64,000 nt of DNA from an uncultured Sulfitobacter sp. (GCA_905182645.1 CAJJCJ010000009.1:62001-126000), one strand, 5' to 3'. Shown: positions 1 to 9,689, numbered from the stretch's first letter. A program made the numbers and translations. Notes: generated by a model from the sequence alone, not told the origin.

Positions 1-612
1 GAAGATTTGCCGTTGCCGCGTCGTTCTATGGCTGCACCGCTTAAGCCACAGTTTCAGCCTGAGGCCGAAGTCGCACCAGTTGCAAAACCGATTGCTGCGC
101 CTGTTGTTGCGGTACCGGTTGCTGCGCAATATGCCGCGCCTGCGCCTGCGGCCCAGACATTGTTTGAAGGTCTTGATGACGCCCGTCAGGTTGAGCCAGT
201 CGAAGATGACTTTGCGGATATTCACGCAGCTTTGGCTGAAGCAGACGATCTTCCACCGCCTGCGTACACGCCACGCGCCGAACCGGTTCTGGAAGCACCT
301 GAAGCGTTTGTTGCACCACGTGCGCCTGCTGCGGGCGTTCCATCACCAGAAGCAATGGCCCGTTTGCAGGCTGCGGCATCGAAGGCACCTGGTTACCAAG
401 CGGCACCTGCAGCACCTGCTGTTGCAGAAGGTGAACGTCCACGGTTTGGCATTAATAGCCTGATAAATCGCATGACGGGGTCTGCTGCAGAGGCACAGCC
501 ACAGCGTGAACAGCCTCTGGTCACACCGATCTATGATGAGCCAGCTGCAGAGGCTGATCCAGAGCAAGAGCGGATCGAAATCCCTGCTTTCCTGCGTCGT
601 CAGGCGAACTAA
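1..612 (+). CDS. ftsZ: FtsZ, C-terminal part (5' end outside window)
   Basis: The reading frame is open from base 1 and ends at 612, so only the last 203 codons are present; the GTPase domain lies upstream of the window. What is seen is a long Pro/Ala/Glu-rich disordered linker ending in the conserved peptide EIPAFLRRQAN. That terminal peptide is the docking site for FtsA and other Z-ring partners in FtsZ, the tubulin-like cell-division GTPase. The segment RFGINSLINRMTG before it is also typical of alphaproteobacterial FtsZ. The order ftsZ-lpxC-bamD-recN downstream matches Rhodobacteraceae and supports the call. Confidence 0.93.
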   Translation, partial: EDLPLPRRSMAAPLKPQFQPEAEVAPVAKPIAAPVVAVPVAAQYAAPAPAAQTLFEGLDDARQVEPVEDDFADIHAALAEADDLPPPAYTPRAEPVLEAPEAFVAPRAPAAGVPSPEAMARLQAAASKAPGYQAAPAAPAVAEGERPRFGINSLINRMTGSAAEAQPQREQPLVTPIYDEPAAEADPEQERIEIPAFLRRQAN

Positions 613-641
613 GCTAAGCCCAACACGCCGCAATAAGATCA

Positions 642-668
642 AAGCCGCCCCATGCGGGCGGCTTTTTT
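642..668 (+). terminator. Rho-independent terminator after ftsZ
   Basis: AAGCCGCCC (642-650) pairs with GGGCGGCTT (656-664) around a 5-nt loop, followed by a run of T. It lies 30 nt past the ftsZ stop and separates ftsZ from lpxC transcription. Confidence 0.88.
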
Positions 669-799
669 CGTTTATGAACAATGGACTGCCGAAGTATTTT
701 GCGGATGTTTCAGGCTGTTGCAAAGTGTGAGTTGAGCGTTGCGCGCGGCACACTTAGTTAAGGTCCAACAAAGATGAATCATCTGTTAAGGCTACCCGC

Positions 800-1717
800 T
801 TGCAAACTACGCTGAAGTCAAATGTCACATTTTCAGGGGCCGGCCTTCACACCGGCGCCCCAGTGATGCTTGTGTTGCGGCCTGCGCCTGCGAATAATGG
901 CATTGTTTTTCGCCGTGTGGACATTGCTGGAGACAACGCGCTTACAGCCGTTTGGGATAATGTCGCTGTTTCACCTTTGAATACGCGTCTGACTAATTCT
1001 GCTGGCGTGACTGTATCGACGATCGAACACTTGATGGCCGCTTTGGCTGGCACGGGTGTGCACAATGTGGTCGTTGATATTGATGGTCCCGAAGTCCCGA
1101 TCATGGATGGCAGTGCAGCCGCGTTTGTGCGTGGTATCGTCGGCGCGGGCCTGACCCGTCTTACTGCTCCGCTGTATGCGATTGAAATTCTGTCTGACGT
1201 AATTGTTGAAGATGGGCCTGCGATGGCGATGCTGTCACCGGCCACAAGTCTACAGATAGATTTTGATATTGATTTCGCTGATGCTGCAATCGGGCGTCAG
1301 GCCAAGACATTGAATATGGCAAATGGTGTATTTGTGCGCGAATTGTGTGACAGCCGCACATTCTGCAGATCATCGGACGTTGATGCAATGCGGGCCAATG
1401 GTCTCGCCTTGGGCGGAACATTGGAAAACGCGGTCGTTGTTGATGGTGGTCAGGTACTAAGCCCGGGTGGTTTGCGCCACTCAGACGAGGCCGTGCGCCA
1501 TAAGATGTTGGATGCATTGGGTGATTTGTATACGGCGGGCGCGCCGATCCTTGGCCGTTATACTGGTGTACGTGCTGGCCACGCGATGACAAACCGTTTG
1601 TTGCAGGCGCTTTTTGCGCAGCCAGATGCGTGGCGCATGACGCGATGTGACGCGAAAATCGCCGCCCGTTTGCCTGGTGTGGGCGTTAGTAAAGCCGATC
1701 TTTTCGCTGTTGCGTGA
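800..1717 (+). CDS. lpxC: UDP-3-O-acyl-N-acetylglucosamine deacetylase
   Basis: LpxC is the zinc-dependent deacetylase that commits UDP-acyl-GlcNAc to lipid A synthesis. The 305-residue length is normal. The N-terminal MQTTLKSNVTFSGAGLH, the histidine in TIEHLMAAL and the metal-binding stretch GLRHSDEAVRHKMLDALGD near the C-terminus identify it. The start is TTG at 800, preceded by AAGG at 788-791 with 9-nt spacing; no ATG matches the family N-terminus. Its own promoter is expected, since the ftsZ terminator lies upstream. Confidence 0.95.
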   Translation: MQTTLKSNVTFSGAGLHTGAPVMLVLRPAPANNGIVFRRVDIAGDNALTAVWDNVAVSPLNTRLTNSAGVTVSTIEHLMAALAGTGVHNVVVDIDGPEVPIMDGSAAAFVRGIVGAGLTRLTAPLYAIEILSDVIVEDGPAMAMLSPATSLQIDFDIDFADAAIGRQAKTLNMANGVFVRELCDSRTFCRSSDVDAMRANGLALGGTLENAVVVDGGQVLSPGGLRHSDEAVRHKMLDALGDLYTAGAPILGRYTGVRAGHAMTNRLLQALFAQPDAWRMTRCDAKIAARLPGVGVSKADLFAVA

Positions 1718-1836
1718 TCGGAGTTTCGCGCAAGTGCGCAAAAGGCATTTTGCACCTGATTTTTCTATGCTAGACCAATGCGCAAGACGCCTGTGGGACA
1801 GACCCCAGAGCGACGTTTGAAGTGCAGGGGCGGTTG

Positions 1837-2691
1837 ATGTCAAAAGCCAAGTTTCAGATCGGACGTGCTAGACGCACATTGGGTGGCGTGTCTGCCCTTG
1901 TTTTACTGATGTCATGTGGGGCGTTTGACCCTTCGCGCATAGGCGCGTTGGAAGAATACACTGCCGCCGAAATATTTGAGCGCGGCGAATACGAGCTTGA
2001 GCGCGGTCAACCTGATGACGCCGCAATCTATTTCGGCGAGATTGAGCGCCTGTATCCTTATTCAGATTTCGCCAAGCGTGCGCTAATTATGCAGGCCTTC
2101 GCCTTTCATAAGGACGGTGATTATCCAAATAGCCGAGCATCAGCCCAACGATATGTGGATTTTTATCCGGCGTCCGAGGACGCTGCTTATGCGCAGTATT
2201 TGTTGGCATTATCCTATTATGATCAAGTTGATGAAATTGGCCGCGATCAGGGGTTAACGTTCCAAGCGTTGCAGGCCTTGCGGACTGTGATCGAGGTCTA
2301 TCCAGATACGGAATACGCGCGATCTTCAATCTTGAAATTTGATTTAGCCTTTGACCACCTTGCGGGCAAGGAAATGGAAATTGGGCGCTATTACCTAAAG
2401 CGCAAACATTATGCCGCTGCTGCGAACAGGTTCCGGATTGTGGTTGAGGACTTCCAGACGACATCACATACCGCAGAAGCGTTACACCGATTGGTCGAAA
2501 GCTATTTGTCGCTTGGGCTGACGGATGAAGCCCAGACGGCGGGCGCCATTTTGGGTCATAATTATCGATCGACTGAATGGTATCAAGATAGCTTTGCTTT
2601 GCTGACAGGGCAGGGGCTTATCATGTCGACTGCCGGTGATAGTTGGCTGTCGTCGGTATACCGCCAGGTTATTCGTGGCGAATGGCTTTGA
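1837..2691 (+). CDS. bamD: Outer membrane assembly lipoprotein BamD
   Basis: BamD is the essential TPR lipoprotein of the BAM complex that inserts beta-barrel proteins into the outer membrane. The protein has a lipoprotein signal ending in LVLLMSCG (lipidated Cys at about residue 27) followed by tetratricopeptide-like repeats, with EIFERGEYELERGQPDDAA as the first helix pair. I chose ATG 1837, with AGGGG five to ten bases upstream, over GTG 1822, which would add five residues before the signal peptide. Length is about 284 residues, normal for the family. It sits between lpxC and recN, as in related genomes. Confidence 0.92.
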   Translation: MSKAKFQIGRARRTLGGVSALVLLMSCGAFDPSRIGALEEYTAAEIFERGEYELERGQPDDAAIYFGEIERLYPYSDFAKRALIMQAFAFHKDGDYPNSRASAQRYVDFYPASEDAAYAQYLLALSYYDQVDEIGRDQGLTFQALQALRTVIEVYPDTEYARSSILKFDLAFDHLAGKEMEIGRYYLKRKHYAAAANRFRIVVEDFQTTSHTAEALHRLVESYLSLGLTDEAQTAGAILGHNYRSTEWYQDSFALLTGQGLIMSTAGDSWLSSVYRQVIRGEWL

Positions 2692-2720
2692 TAGGGGGAT
2701 GGGTTAAAACCCATCCTACG
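2692..2720. repeat. Intergenic palindromic repeat, copy 1
   Basis: GGATGGGTT (2697-2705) and AACCCATCC (2708-2716) form an inverted repeat, with TAG and CTACG flanks. Near-identical elements occur at 16836-16863 and 23448-23475. It starts directly after the bamD stop and ends 5 nt before the recN ATG. The two identical arms and presence in three unrelated gaps suggest a REP-like interspersed element. Confidence 0.8.
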
Positions 2721-2725
2721 CAGAC

Positions 2726-4375
2726 ATGCTCCGCCATATAGATATTCGCGATATGTTGATCATTGACCGGTTGGAACTGTCGTTCCAGCCCGGACTAAAT
2801 GTGCTGACCGGTGAAACTGGTGCGGGTAAATCTATTTTGCTTGATAGTCTTGGCTTTGTCCTTGGCTGGCGGGGCCGTGCCGAACTGGTTCGTGCTGGCG
2901 CTGAACAGGGTGAAGTCACGGCTGCGTTTGATTTGCCAGCCAAACATGCGGGCCGGGCAGTGTTGGACGAGGCAGGCATCGAGATTGAGGACGGCGAGGT
3001 TATTCTGCGCCGCATCAACACCCGCGATGGTCGCAAAACCGCATGGATCAATGACCGCCGTGTGAGCGGTGATGTGCTGCGGAAATTGTCCGAGACGTTG
3101 GTCGAATTGCACGGTCAGCACGATGATCGCGGGTTACTGAACCCGCGCGGCCACCGTGATATGTTGGATGAATTCGCCACACTTGCCCCTGATATTGCTA
3201 AGTCCCGCGTGTCATGGCGTGCGTTGTCGGTTGCGTTCAAGGCGTTGATGGCTGCGGAGGCTCGTATCGCTGAGGCGCGCGCTGAAGAAGACTATCTGCG
3301 GCACGCTGTCGAAGAGCTCGACAAACTGATGCCAGAGCCGGGCGAAGAGGCCACTTTGGATACCCGCCGTCGCATGATGCAGGCTGCCGAGAAAATTCGC
3401 GCGGATATTATCAAAGCGTCTGAGGCAATTGGCCTGCACGGCGCTGATGGTATGGTGTCGGATGCAACCCGCTGGTTGGGTGGTGTGACGGACAAGGCTG
3501 ACGGGGCTTTGGATGAACCGCTTGCCGCGCTTGAGCGTGCTGCATTGGCGCTCGATGAGGCCGGACAGGGCGTTGCCCGTTGCTTAGACCATTTGTCGTT
3601 TAATCCGTCCGAGTTAGAAGATGTCGAAGAGCGACTTTTTGCTATTCGCGGCTTGGCCCGCAAACACAGTGTCACCCCTGACGAGCTTGGAAATTTTGCC
3701 AATGACTTGCGTGGCCGCTTGGCAATTTTAGACGGAAGTGCCAATGATTTGATGTCCTTGGAGGGTGATCTTCAGACGGCCCAAGCTGCCTATGACGCTG
3801 GTGCTGACCGTTTGCGTGCTAAACGTGTGAAGGCTGCTAAAGCGTTGGACAAGGCGATGGCCGCCGAGCTTGCGCCATTGAAAATGGAGCGAGCGGTGTT
3901 TATCACCGAAGTCACAGATACGGATGCGGGGCCCGATGGTCGTGATGACGTATCATTCACTGTGGCCACCAATCCAGGCGCGCCTGCTGGACCGATCAAT
4001 AAGATTGCATCTGGAGGAGAGCTGTCGCGGTTCTTACTTGCGCTTAAGGTCTGCCTGACGGCGACGGATGCTGGTTTGACGATGATCTTTGACGAGATTG
4101 ACCGCGGTGTTGGTGGTGCGACTGCTGATGCGGTGGGTCGTCGTTTGGCGGAACTTGCGGCCCAAGGCCAGATTTTGGTTGTGACGCATTCGCCGCAGGT
4201 GGCCGCCCTTGGTGGTCATCACTGGCGCGTTGAAAAACACCAGACCAAGGATCGGACCATTTCAACGGTCGTGCCGTTGGATACTGATGCCCGCGTCGAT
4301 GAAATTGCGCGCATGTTGTCCGGTGACACGATCACCGATGCCGCCCGCGAGGCTGCCCGCGCGCTAATGCTCTAG
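2726..4375 (+). CDS. recN: DNA repair protein RecN
   Basis: RecN is an SMC-like ATPase for double-strand-break repair. The 549-residue protein has Walker A GETGAGKS near residue 30, a long coiled-coil middle, the ABC signature IASGGELSRF and Walker B MIFDEIDRGVGGATA near residue 450, all in family order and length. There is no normal Shine-Dalgarno in the 10 nt before ATG 2726, because the gap is filled by the palindromic repeat. No GTTC-N7-GTTC type SOS box was seen in the short gap. The stop shares CTAG (4372-4375) with the convergent oxidase gene. Confidence 0.95.
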   Translation: MLRHIDIRDMLIIDRLELSFQPGLNVLTGETGAGKSILLDSLGFVLGWRGRAELVRAGAEQGEVTAAFDLPAKHAGRAVLDEAGIEIEDGEVILRRINTRDGRKTAWINDRRVSGDVLRKLSETLVELHGQHDDRGLLNPRGHRDMLDEFATLAPDIAKSRVSWRALSVAFKALMAAEARIAEARAEEDYLRHAVEELDKLMPEPGEEATLDTRRRMMQAAEKIRADIIKASEAIGLHGADGMVSDATRWLGGVTDKADGALDEPLAALERAALALDEAGQGVARCLDHLSFNPSELEDVEERLFAIRGLARKHSVTPDELGNFANDLRGRLAILDGSANDLMSLEGDLQTAQAAYDAGADRLRAKRVKAAKALDKAMAAELAPLKMERAVFITEVTDTDAGPDGRDDVSFTVATNPGAPAGPINKIASGGELSRFLLALKVCLTATDAGLTMIFDEIDRGVGGATADAVGRRLAELAAQGQILVVTHSPQVAALGGHHWRVEKHQTKDRTISTVVPLDTDARVDEIARMLSGDTITDAAREAARALML

Positions 4376-5748
4376 TTGGTCGGCGGTATTAGCTTGCCGG
4401 GGTTCATGAGTCCGTTTGGATCAAGCGCCGCCTTGATAGCGCCCATCACCGCCCAAGCCTCGCCGTGTTCGGCTTGCATATAGTTCAACTTCCCCATGCC
4501 AACCCCATGTTCACCAGTGATCGTACCACCCATCGCGAGCGCACGTTTGGACATACGCGCGGCGAGCGCTTTGGCGGTGACCATTTCAGACAGGCTTGTT
4601 GGATCGATCAATAGGATCGCATGAAAGTTTCCATCGCCGACGTGGCCCAGAATTGGTCCGGTTATACCGGATTGCGCGATATCGGTCTGGGTTTCCAATA
4701 ATGCGTCCGCCAAGCGCGATATGGGGACGCAGACGTCGGTGACGATTGCTGTAGCCCCTTTGCGCGACGCAAGAATGGCATAATAGGCATCGTGCCGCAT
4801 TTTCCATAGGCGGTTGCGGTCCTCGGTCTTGGATGACCACTCAAACCCATGACCACCGTGATCTACTGCGATTTCGCCAAAGGTTGCGGCGTCTTCGGTC
4901 ACGGCTGTGTCTGATCCGTGGAATTCCACCAGTAAATGCGGACATGCAGGAAAATCAGCGCCTGAGTAGGCGTTGACCGCAAGCGCGCTGGCTGTGTCGA
5001 CAAGTTCGACCCGCGCGACTTGGATGCCCATTTGAATGGCTGTAATCACGGCGTCAACTGCCCCTGCGACGGTATCAAATCCACAGATCGCGGATGATAT
5101 CGCTTGCGGTTGGCCTTGCAGACGCAGGGTGATTTCCGTGATAATCCCTAGCGTTCCTTCTGATCCTACGAACAATCCGGTCAGGTCATACCCAGCGGAT
5201 GACTTGCGTGCGCGGGTTCCTGTCTGGATCACCCGCCCATCAGCCAGCACAACTGTCAGCCCCATTACATTGTCGCGCATCGTGCCATAACGCACAGCGG
5301 TCGTGCCGGATGCACGGGTGGCTGTCATACCGCCAAGCGATGCATTTGCCCCTGGATCGACGGGAAAGAATAAGCCGGTATCGCGCAAATGCGTGTTGAG
5401 CGTCTCGCGCGTTACGCCCGGTTGTACGGTGGCGTCCATGTCTGCGGCGTTGATCGTTAAGACTGTTTCCATCCGGCTAAGATCGACCGTGACCCCGCCA
5501 CGCGGGGCGAGGCTGTGCCCCTCAAGCGACGTGCCCGTGCCCCATGGGATTATAGGGCAATTATGGACTGCACAGGCTTTAACCACCTCTGCAACCTCGG
5601 CAGTCGACGTCGGATAGGCCACCGCATCGGGCGGCATATGGGCAAAGTGGGTTTCCGATTGCCCATGAATGTCCAAATCAGACTTGGACCGCGAGAGCCG
5701 ATCCCCTAGAAGGGATGACAACGCATCTATTGCAGATGAAATACTCAT
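4372..5748 (-). CDS. FAD-linked oxidase, GlcD / D-lactate dehydrogenase type
   Basis: A 458-residue flavoprotein of the FAD-binding type 4 (PCMH) family. The N-terminal FAD-binding half shows IIPWGTGTSLEGHSLAPRGG and DPGANASLGGM. The C-terminal FAD-oxidase domain ends with GEHGVGMGKLNYMQ and MNPGKLIP. Members oxidize 2-hydroxy acids such as D-lactate or glycolate. There is no glcE or glcF next to it, so a single-subunit D-lactate dehydrogenase (cytochrome) is more likely than glycolate oxidase. Substrate is inferred. The gene is convergent with recN and divergent from the ClC gene. Confidence 0.85.
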   Translation of the reverse strand: MSISSAIDALSSLLGDRLSRSKSDLDIHGQSETHFAHMPPDAVAYPTSTAEVAEVVKACAVHNCPIIPWGTGTSLEGHSLAPRGGVTVDLSRMETVLTINAADMDATVQPGVTRETLNTHLRDTGLFFPVDPGANASLGGMTATRASGTTAVRYGTMRDNVMGLTVVLADGRVIQTGTRARKSSAGYDLTGLFVGSEGTLGIITEITLRLQGQPQAISSAICGFDTVAGAVDAVITAIQMGIQVARVELVDTASALAVNAYSGADFPACPHLLVEFHGSDTAVTEDAATFGEIAVDHGGHGFEWSSKTEDRNRLWKMRHDAYYAILASRKGATAIVTDVCVPISRLADALLETQTDIAQSGITGPILGHVGDGNFHAILLIDPTSLSEMVTAKALAARMSKRALAMGGTITGEHGVGMGKLNYMQAEHGEAWAVMGAIKAALDPNGLMNPGKLIPPTN

Positions 5749-5798
5749 GGCCGGAACCTTAGTGGACGCCGATTGCCAAGACCAGAGGTGGGGCAGCT

Positions 5799-7487
5799 AT
5801 GTCAGGGCCGTTTTGGGCATTGATTGGACAAGGGGCGCATGATTTGCGTCGTGGTTGTACTGACGCATTTGCCATTATGAAATCACGCGGTCCATCCCAG
5901 TTGCAGTTCTGGTTCATTGCGCTGGCTATTGGGATCGCTGCGGGCTTTGCTGCATTGTTTTTTCGACTTGGGATCAATTGGTTACAAGGTACGCTGTATG
6001 GCACAGATGATACTGCCAATTTGCATAGCTTCGTGGCCGACTTGGCATGGTATCAGATTTTGCTGTTACCGATTTGTGGCGGTTTGCTTGTTGGGCTGAT
6101 CCTGCATTGGTTCACTGATGACGGGCGTGTCCGATCGGTCAGTGATGTGATCGAAGGGGCCGCGCTGAACGAAGGCTGCGTCACAGTGCGCCAAGGAATC
6201 GCCTCGGCTGTTGCCAGTCTGATTACGCTGTCCACCGGTGGGTCGTCTGGCCGAGAAGGTCCCGTCGTGCATTTGGCCGCTGTCTTGTCGACATTGGTGA
6301 ACCGCTGGTTGGGCGCAAACGGCATTACAGGGCGTGACTTGCTGGGCTGCGCTGTTGCCGCGGGTGTTTCCGCCAGTTTTAACGCCCCATTGGCAGGCGC
6401 GTTGTTCGCGCTCGAGGTCGTGTTGCGCCATTTCGCAGTGCATGCATTCGCGCCAATCGTGATTGCATCCGTGGCAGGCACGGTGATCAACCGTTTGGCA
6501 TTTGGGGACGTCACAGAGTTTGTCTTACCCGTTCAAAACGCCTTGGGGTTCTATGTCGAATTGCCCGCGTTCCTGATCCTTGGGCTGGTCTGTGGGTTGG
6601 TCGCCGTTGTCCTTATGCGCGCGATTTTCTGGGCTGAAGATATGGCGACAGGCCTGCAAGCTGCCATTGGACTGCCACGTTATCTGCGACCTATGGTTGC
6701 GGGTGCGATGTTGGGCGGGCTTGCTATCTTTTGGCCACATATCATCGGGGTCGGGTACGAGACCACCTCTGCAGCACTTACCGGGCAGTTGGTCCTGCAC
6801 GAGGCGATTGTGTTTGCGATGCTCAAGGTGGTGGCGGTTGCGATCACCATCGGTGGGCGCATGGGCGGCGGTGTATTTTCTCCGTCTTTGATGGTGGGCG
6901 CGCTAACGGGGCTAGCGTTTGGCATGATTGCCACCAGCATCTTGCCAAACGTGTCGGGCGAAGGCACGATTTATGCGTTGGCAGGCATGGGAGCCGTTGC
7001 TGCAGCCGTTTTGGGCGCGCCGATTTCCACGACGCTGATCGTGTTTGAATTGACGGGTGACTGGCAGACCGCAATGGCCGTGATGGTGTCGGTGTCTTTG
7101 TCGACCGCACTGGCGTCATCATTGGTGGATCGGTCGTTTTTCTTAACCCAGTTGGAACGTCGCAATGTGCATTTGGCGGCTGGCCCGCAGGCATACTTGC
7201 TTGCCACATTCCGCGTCGCCACGATTATGCGTCCGATGGATGCCAAACGCGCAGCCCCCGAAGACGCCTGCTGGGAACTGATTGGCGAAGGGGTATATAT
7301 CGACGGCAATGCCACGCTGGAACAAGCCATGCCCATGTTTGAGCAGGGCAATCACGGGTTTATTCCAGTGGTCAGCCTTGGCAGTGATGAAAGCCCGCCA
7401 GAGTTATGGGGCGCGCTTTTTCAGGTTGATGCGCTACGCAACATGAACACCGCACTGGCCGAAACCGCCCGCGAAGAACATTCTTAA
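5799..7487 (+). CDS. ClC-family chloride channel/transporter
   Basis: A 562-residue integral membrane protein with about ten hydrophobic segments. The ClC signatures GREGP (gating Glu153), FNAPLAGALFALE and GGRMGGGVFSPSLMVG are present. A C-terminal region after about residue 460 resembles a CBS pair with weak conservation. The position matching proton-relay Glu203 of E. coli ClcA is Val207, and the usual GSGIP motif is replaced (RVRSVSDVIEGA), so proton coupling is doubtful. ATG 5799 has a GGGG stretch just upstream; an internal ATG near 5878 is a possible alternative. The stop overlaps the convergent DUF427 stop at TTAA. Confidence 0.88.
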   Translation: MSGPFWALIGQGAHDLRRGCTDAFAIMKSRGPSQLQFWFIALAIGIAAGFAALFFRLGINWLQGTLYGTDDTANLHSFVADLAWYQILLLPICGGLLVGLILHWFTDDGRVRSVSDVIEGAALNEGCVTVRQGIASAVASLITLSTGGSSGREGPVVHLAAVLSTLVNRWLGANGITGRDLLGCAVAAGVSASFNAPLAGALFALEVVLRHFAVHAFAPIVIASVAGTVINRLAFGDVTEFVLPVQNALGFYVELPAFLILGLVCGLVAVVLMRAIFWAEDMATGLQAAIGLPRYLRPMVAGAMLGGLAIFWPHIIGVGYETTSAALTGQLVLHEAIVFAMLKVVAVAITIGGRMGGGVFSPSLMVGALTGLAFGMIATSILPNVSGEGTIYALAGMGAVAAAVLGAPISTTLIVFELTGDWQTAMAVMVSVSLSTALASSLVDRSFFLTQLERRNVHLAAGPQAYLLATFRVATIMRPMDAKRAAPEDACWELIGEGVYIDGNATLEQAMPMFEQGNHGFIPVVSLGSDESPPELWGALFQVDALRNMNTALAETAREEHS

Positions 7488-7825
7488 AGCTGTTCGACCG
7501 CTGCCTTGCCTGGAAAGAACGCCAGATAATCTTTGATCTGTGCGACGGCATCATTTGGGCCTTCATAGGACCAAGCTGCGTCTTTCATTTCACCGCTTTT
7601 GGCGATGATCGAATAATAGCTGGCGGTGCCTTTTTGCGGGCATGATGATGTTGTCTCGGACGGGTCCAGGAATGCCATCGCGATGTCACCACGCGGGAAA
7701 TAAACGACGGGCGGATAATTCCCTTCGATCAATTCCAGCGCATTGCGGCTTTCGCCCAACACTGCCCCAGCAGCCCGAACAACCCATGTCCCACCAGCGG
7801 GGCGAATTTTGATATCATCGGTCAT
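7484..7825 (-). CDS. DUF427 domain protein
   Basis: A 113-residue soluble protein matching the DUF427 family: VVYFPRGDIAMAFLDPSE, then SSCPQKGTASYYSI, then AWSYEGPNDAVAQIKDYLAFF. The function of the family is not established. It lies 19 nt downstream of pepP on the same strand, so the two are probably co-transcribed. The stop is convergent with and overlaps the ClC stop. Confidence 0.85.
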   Translation of the reverse strand: MTDDIKIRPAGGTWVVRAAGAVLGESRNALELIEGNYPPVVYFPRGDIAMAFLDPSETTSSCPQKGTASYYSIIAKSGEMKDAAWSYEGPNDAVAQIKDYLAFFPGKAAVEQL

Positions 7826-7844
7826 GGTGTCATTCCTTTATGGG

Positions 7845-9614
7845 TCACAATGGGGCGCAGGCGGACACAAGCCAATCGGCGGTAACCCCGTCGACATGCG
7901 ACCCAAGAAGAGCGATTGTATCGCGATGATACTGATCAATCCAGTCCTGTTCGGTGCGGCAGATTGACGACAGGTCGATCAAGCGCCGATCAAGCGGCAC
8001 AAGCGTCAAGGTCTCGAACGCCAGCATGTCGCGGTCGTCGATCCCTTTGGGGGCAGGGACCACAGTGATCAGGTTTTCAATACGGATCCCAAACGCCCCT
8101 TCGCGGTAATATCCGGGTTCATTGCTGACGATCATCCCAACCTCAAGCGGGACGGTGGAGCGGCGCGAAATCCCCTGCGGGCCTTCATGTACGCTGAGGT
8201 AACTACCGATCCCGTGGCCGGTGCCATGATCATAATCCATGCCTGCCGACCAAAGCGGGAACCGTGCCAGCGCATCAAGATGTTGACCGCCGACCCCTTT
8301 GGGGAACTGCGCGCGCGACAATGCGATCATGCCTTGCAGAACACGGGTGTAACACATGCGATGTTCGTCGGTCGGTTCGCCCACAATGATCGTGCGGGTG
8401 ATGTCGGTTGTGCCATCGACGTATTGACCACCGCTGTCGACCAACAACAGCTCGCCAGTTTTGACGGGCGCGTTTGTGTCTTCAGTCACGCGGTAATGCA
8501 CGATTGCGCCGTGGGCACCCGCGCCGCAAATCGTCTCGAAACTGATGTCACGCAGGGCATTGGTGTCGCGTCGGAACGTTTCCAGCTTCTTGACGACATC
8601 GATCTCGGTTAAGTGACCCTTAGGGGCCTGTGCATCAAGCCAAGCCAAAAACCGCACCATAGCCACACCGTCGCGACAGGCAGCGGCACGCGCGCCTGCG
8701 ATTTCAACTTCGGTCTTGATTGCTTTTGGCAACAAACAAGGGTCGGGGGCGTGTTCAACAGTTGCGGTCAACGCACGGCGCACCGCATCAGGGGCCGATT
8801 TTGGATCAATCTGCACGGTGCCCGTCAATGCTGTGATCGCACGAGTGAACCCTGCGATATCATGAACTGTTATATCTGTGCCAAGGTGGCCCGCGATGGC
8901 ATCCACCTTGTTCAGGCCAGCGAACAGATCAACCGCGCCGGATTTGTGCAAAACTGCAAAGGCCTGCGGAACGGGGTTTCGCTCAATATCCGCGCCGCGG
9001 ATGTTCAAAAGCCACGCGATGCTATCGGGCAGGGTAATCACAGCTGTATCTGCATTCAGCGCGCTGCCAAGTCGGGCGCGTTTGGATGCGCTGTCTTCAC
9101 CTGTCAGGCTGACGTCCTGGGCGAAAAACGGGGCCATTGGTGCGCTTGGTTGATCGTTCCAGATTTCGTCGATTAGATTTGCGGTCGGGCACATCTGCAT
9201 ACCATCTAACGCTGCGGTCAGGTCTTTGATGCCCCGCACACTGTGCAACCAAGGATCAAAGCCGATTTTTGCGCCTGTTTGCAGATTGGCTGCGATCCAC
9301 TGTGCGGCGGATGTTTCGGGCCAATGTACGGGCGTGAAATCCGCTGCAATCTGATCACGGACCTGAACGCGGTAGCGCCCATCAATGAACACGCCGGCAT
9401 CATCAGCGGTCGTGATGCAAAAGCCGGCTGATCCGGTAAACCCAGTTAACCATGCCAAACGGGCATCGCGCGGGGCGACATATTCGCCTTGATGTGCATC
9501 CGCACGCGGCACGAAAAACGCATCCACACCATGTTTTGCCATTGCCGCCCGTAATGCTCTCAGCCGTGGTGGGCCCTGTTGCGGCGATGAGCTGCTTTCA
9601 AAAGTCTGAAACAT
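7845..9614 (-). CDS. pepP: Xaa-Pro aminopeptidase (M24B)
   Basis: A 589-residue metallopeptidase that removes N-terminal residues preceding proline. It has two creatinase-like N-terminal domains and a pita-bread catalytic domain. The five metal ligands can be traced: Asp in LLVDSGG, Asp eleven residues later in GTTDITRT, His in DHGTGHGIG, Glu in SNEPGYY and Glu in IRIENL. Length matches the 600-residue eukaryote-like subgroup common in Rhodobacteraceae. DUF427 follows closely; cobT lies 75 nt upstream on the same strand. Confidence 0.92.
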   Translation of the reverse strand: MFQTFESSSSPQQGPPRLRALRAAMAKHGVDAFFVPRADAHQGEYVAPRDARLAWLTGFTGSAGFCITTADDAGVFIDGRYRVQVRDQIAADFTPVHWPETSAAQWIAANLQTGAKIGFDPWLHSVRGIKDLTAALDGMQMCPTANLIDEIWNDQPSAPMAPFFAQDVSLTGEDSASKRARLGSALNADTAVITLPDSIAWLLNIRGADIERNPVPQAFAVLHKSGAVDLFAGLNKVDAIAGHLGTDITVHDIAGFTRAITALTGTVQIDPKSAPDAVRRALTATVEHAPDPCLLPKAIKTEVEIAGARAAACRDGVAMVRFLAWLDAQAPKGHLTEIDVVKKLETFRRDTNALRDISFETICGAGAHGAIVHYRVTEDTNAPVKTGELLLVDSGGQYVDGTTDITRTIIVGEPTDEHRMCYTRVLQGMIALSRAQFPKGVGGQHLDALARFPLWSAGMDYDHGTGHGIGSYLSVHEGPQGISRRSTVPLEVGMIVSNEPGYYREGAFGIRIENLITVVPAPKGIDDRDMLAFETLTLVPLDRRLIDLSSICRTEQDWIDQYHRDTIALLGSHVDGVTADWLVSACAPL

Positions 9615-9689
9615 TGCACACGGACTCCCTTATTGTGTTGGCCAAAATCACGTTTGCCAGAGGCACTAGTTCCCCAACGGAATGGGCCG

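Noticed and set aside
1738-1753. GCAAAA-GGCA-TTTTGC hairpin after lpxC
   Set aside because: Short, AT-rich and without a U-tract; not strong enough to call a terminator.
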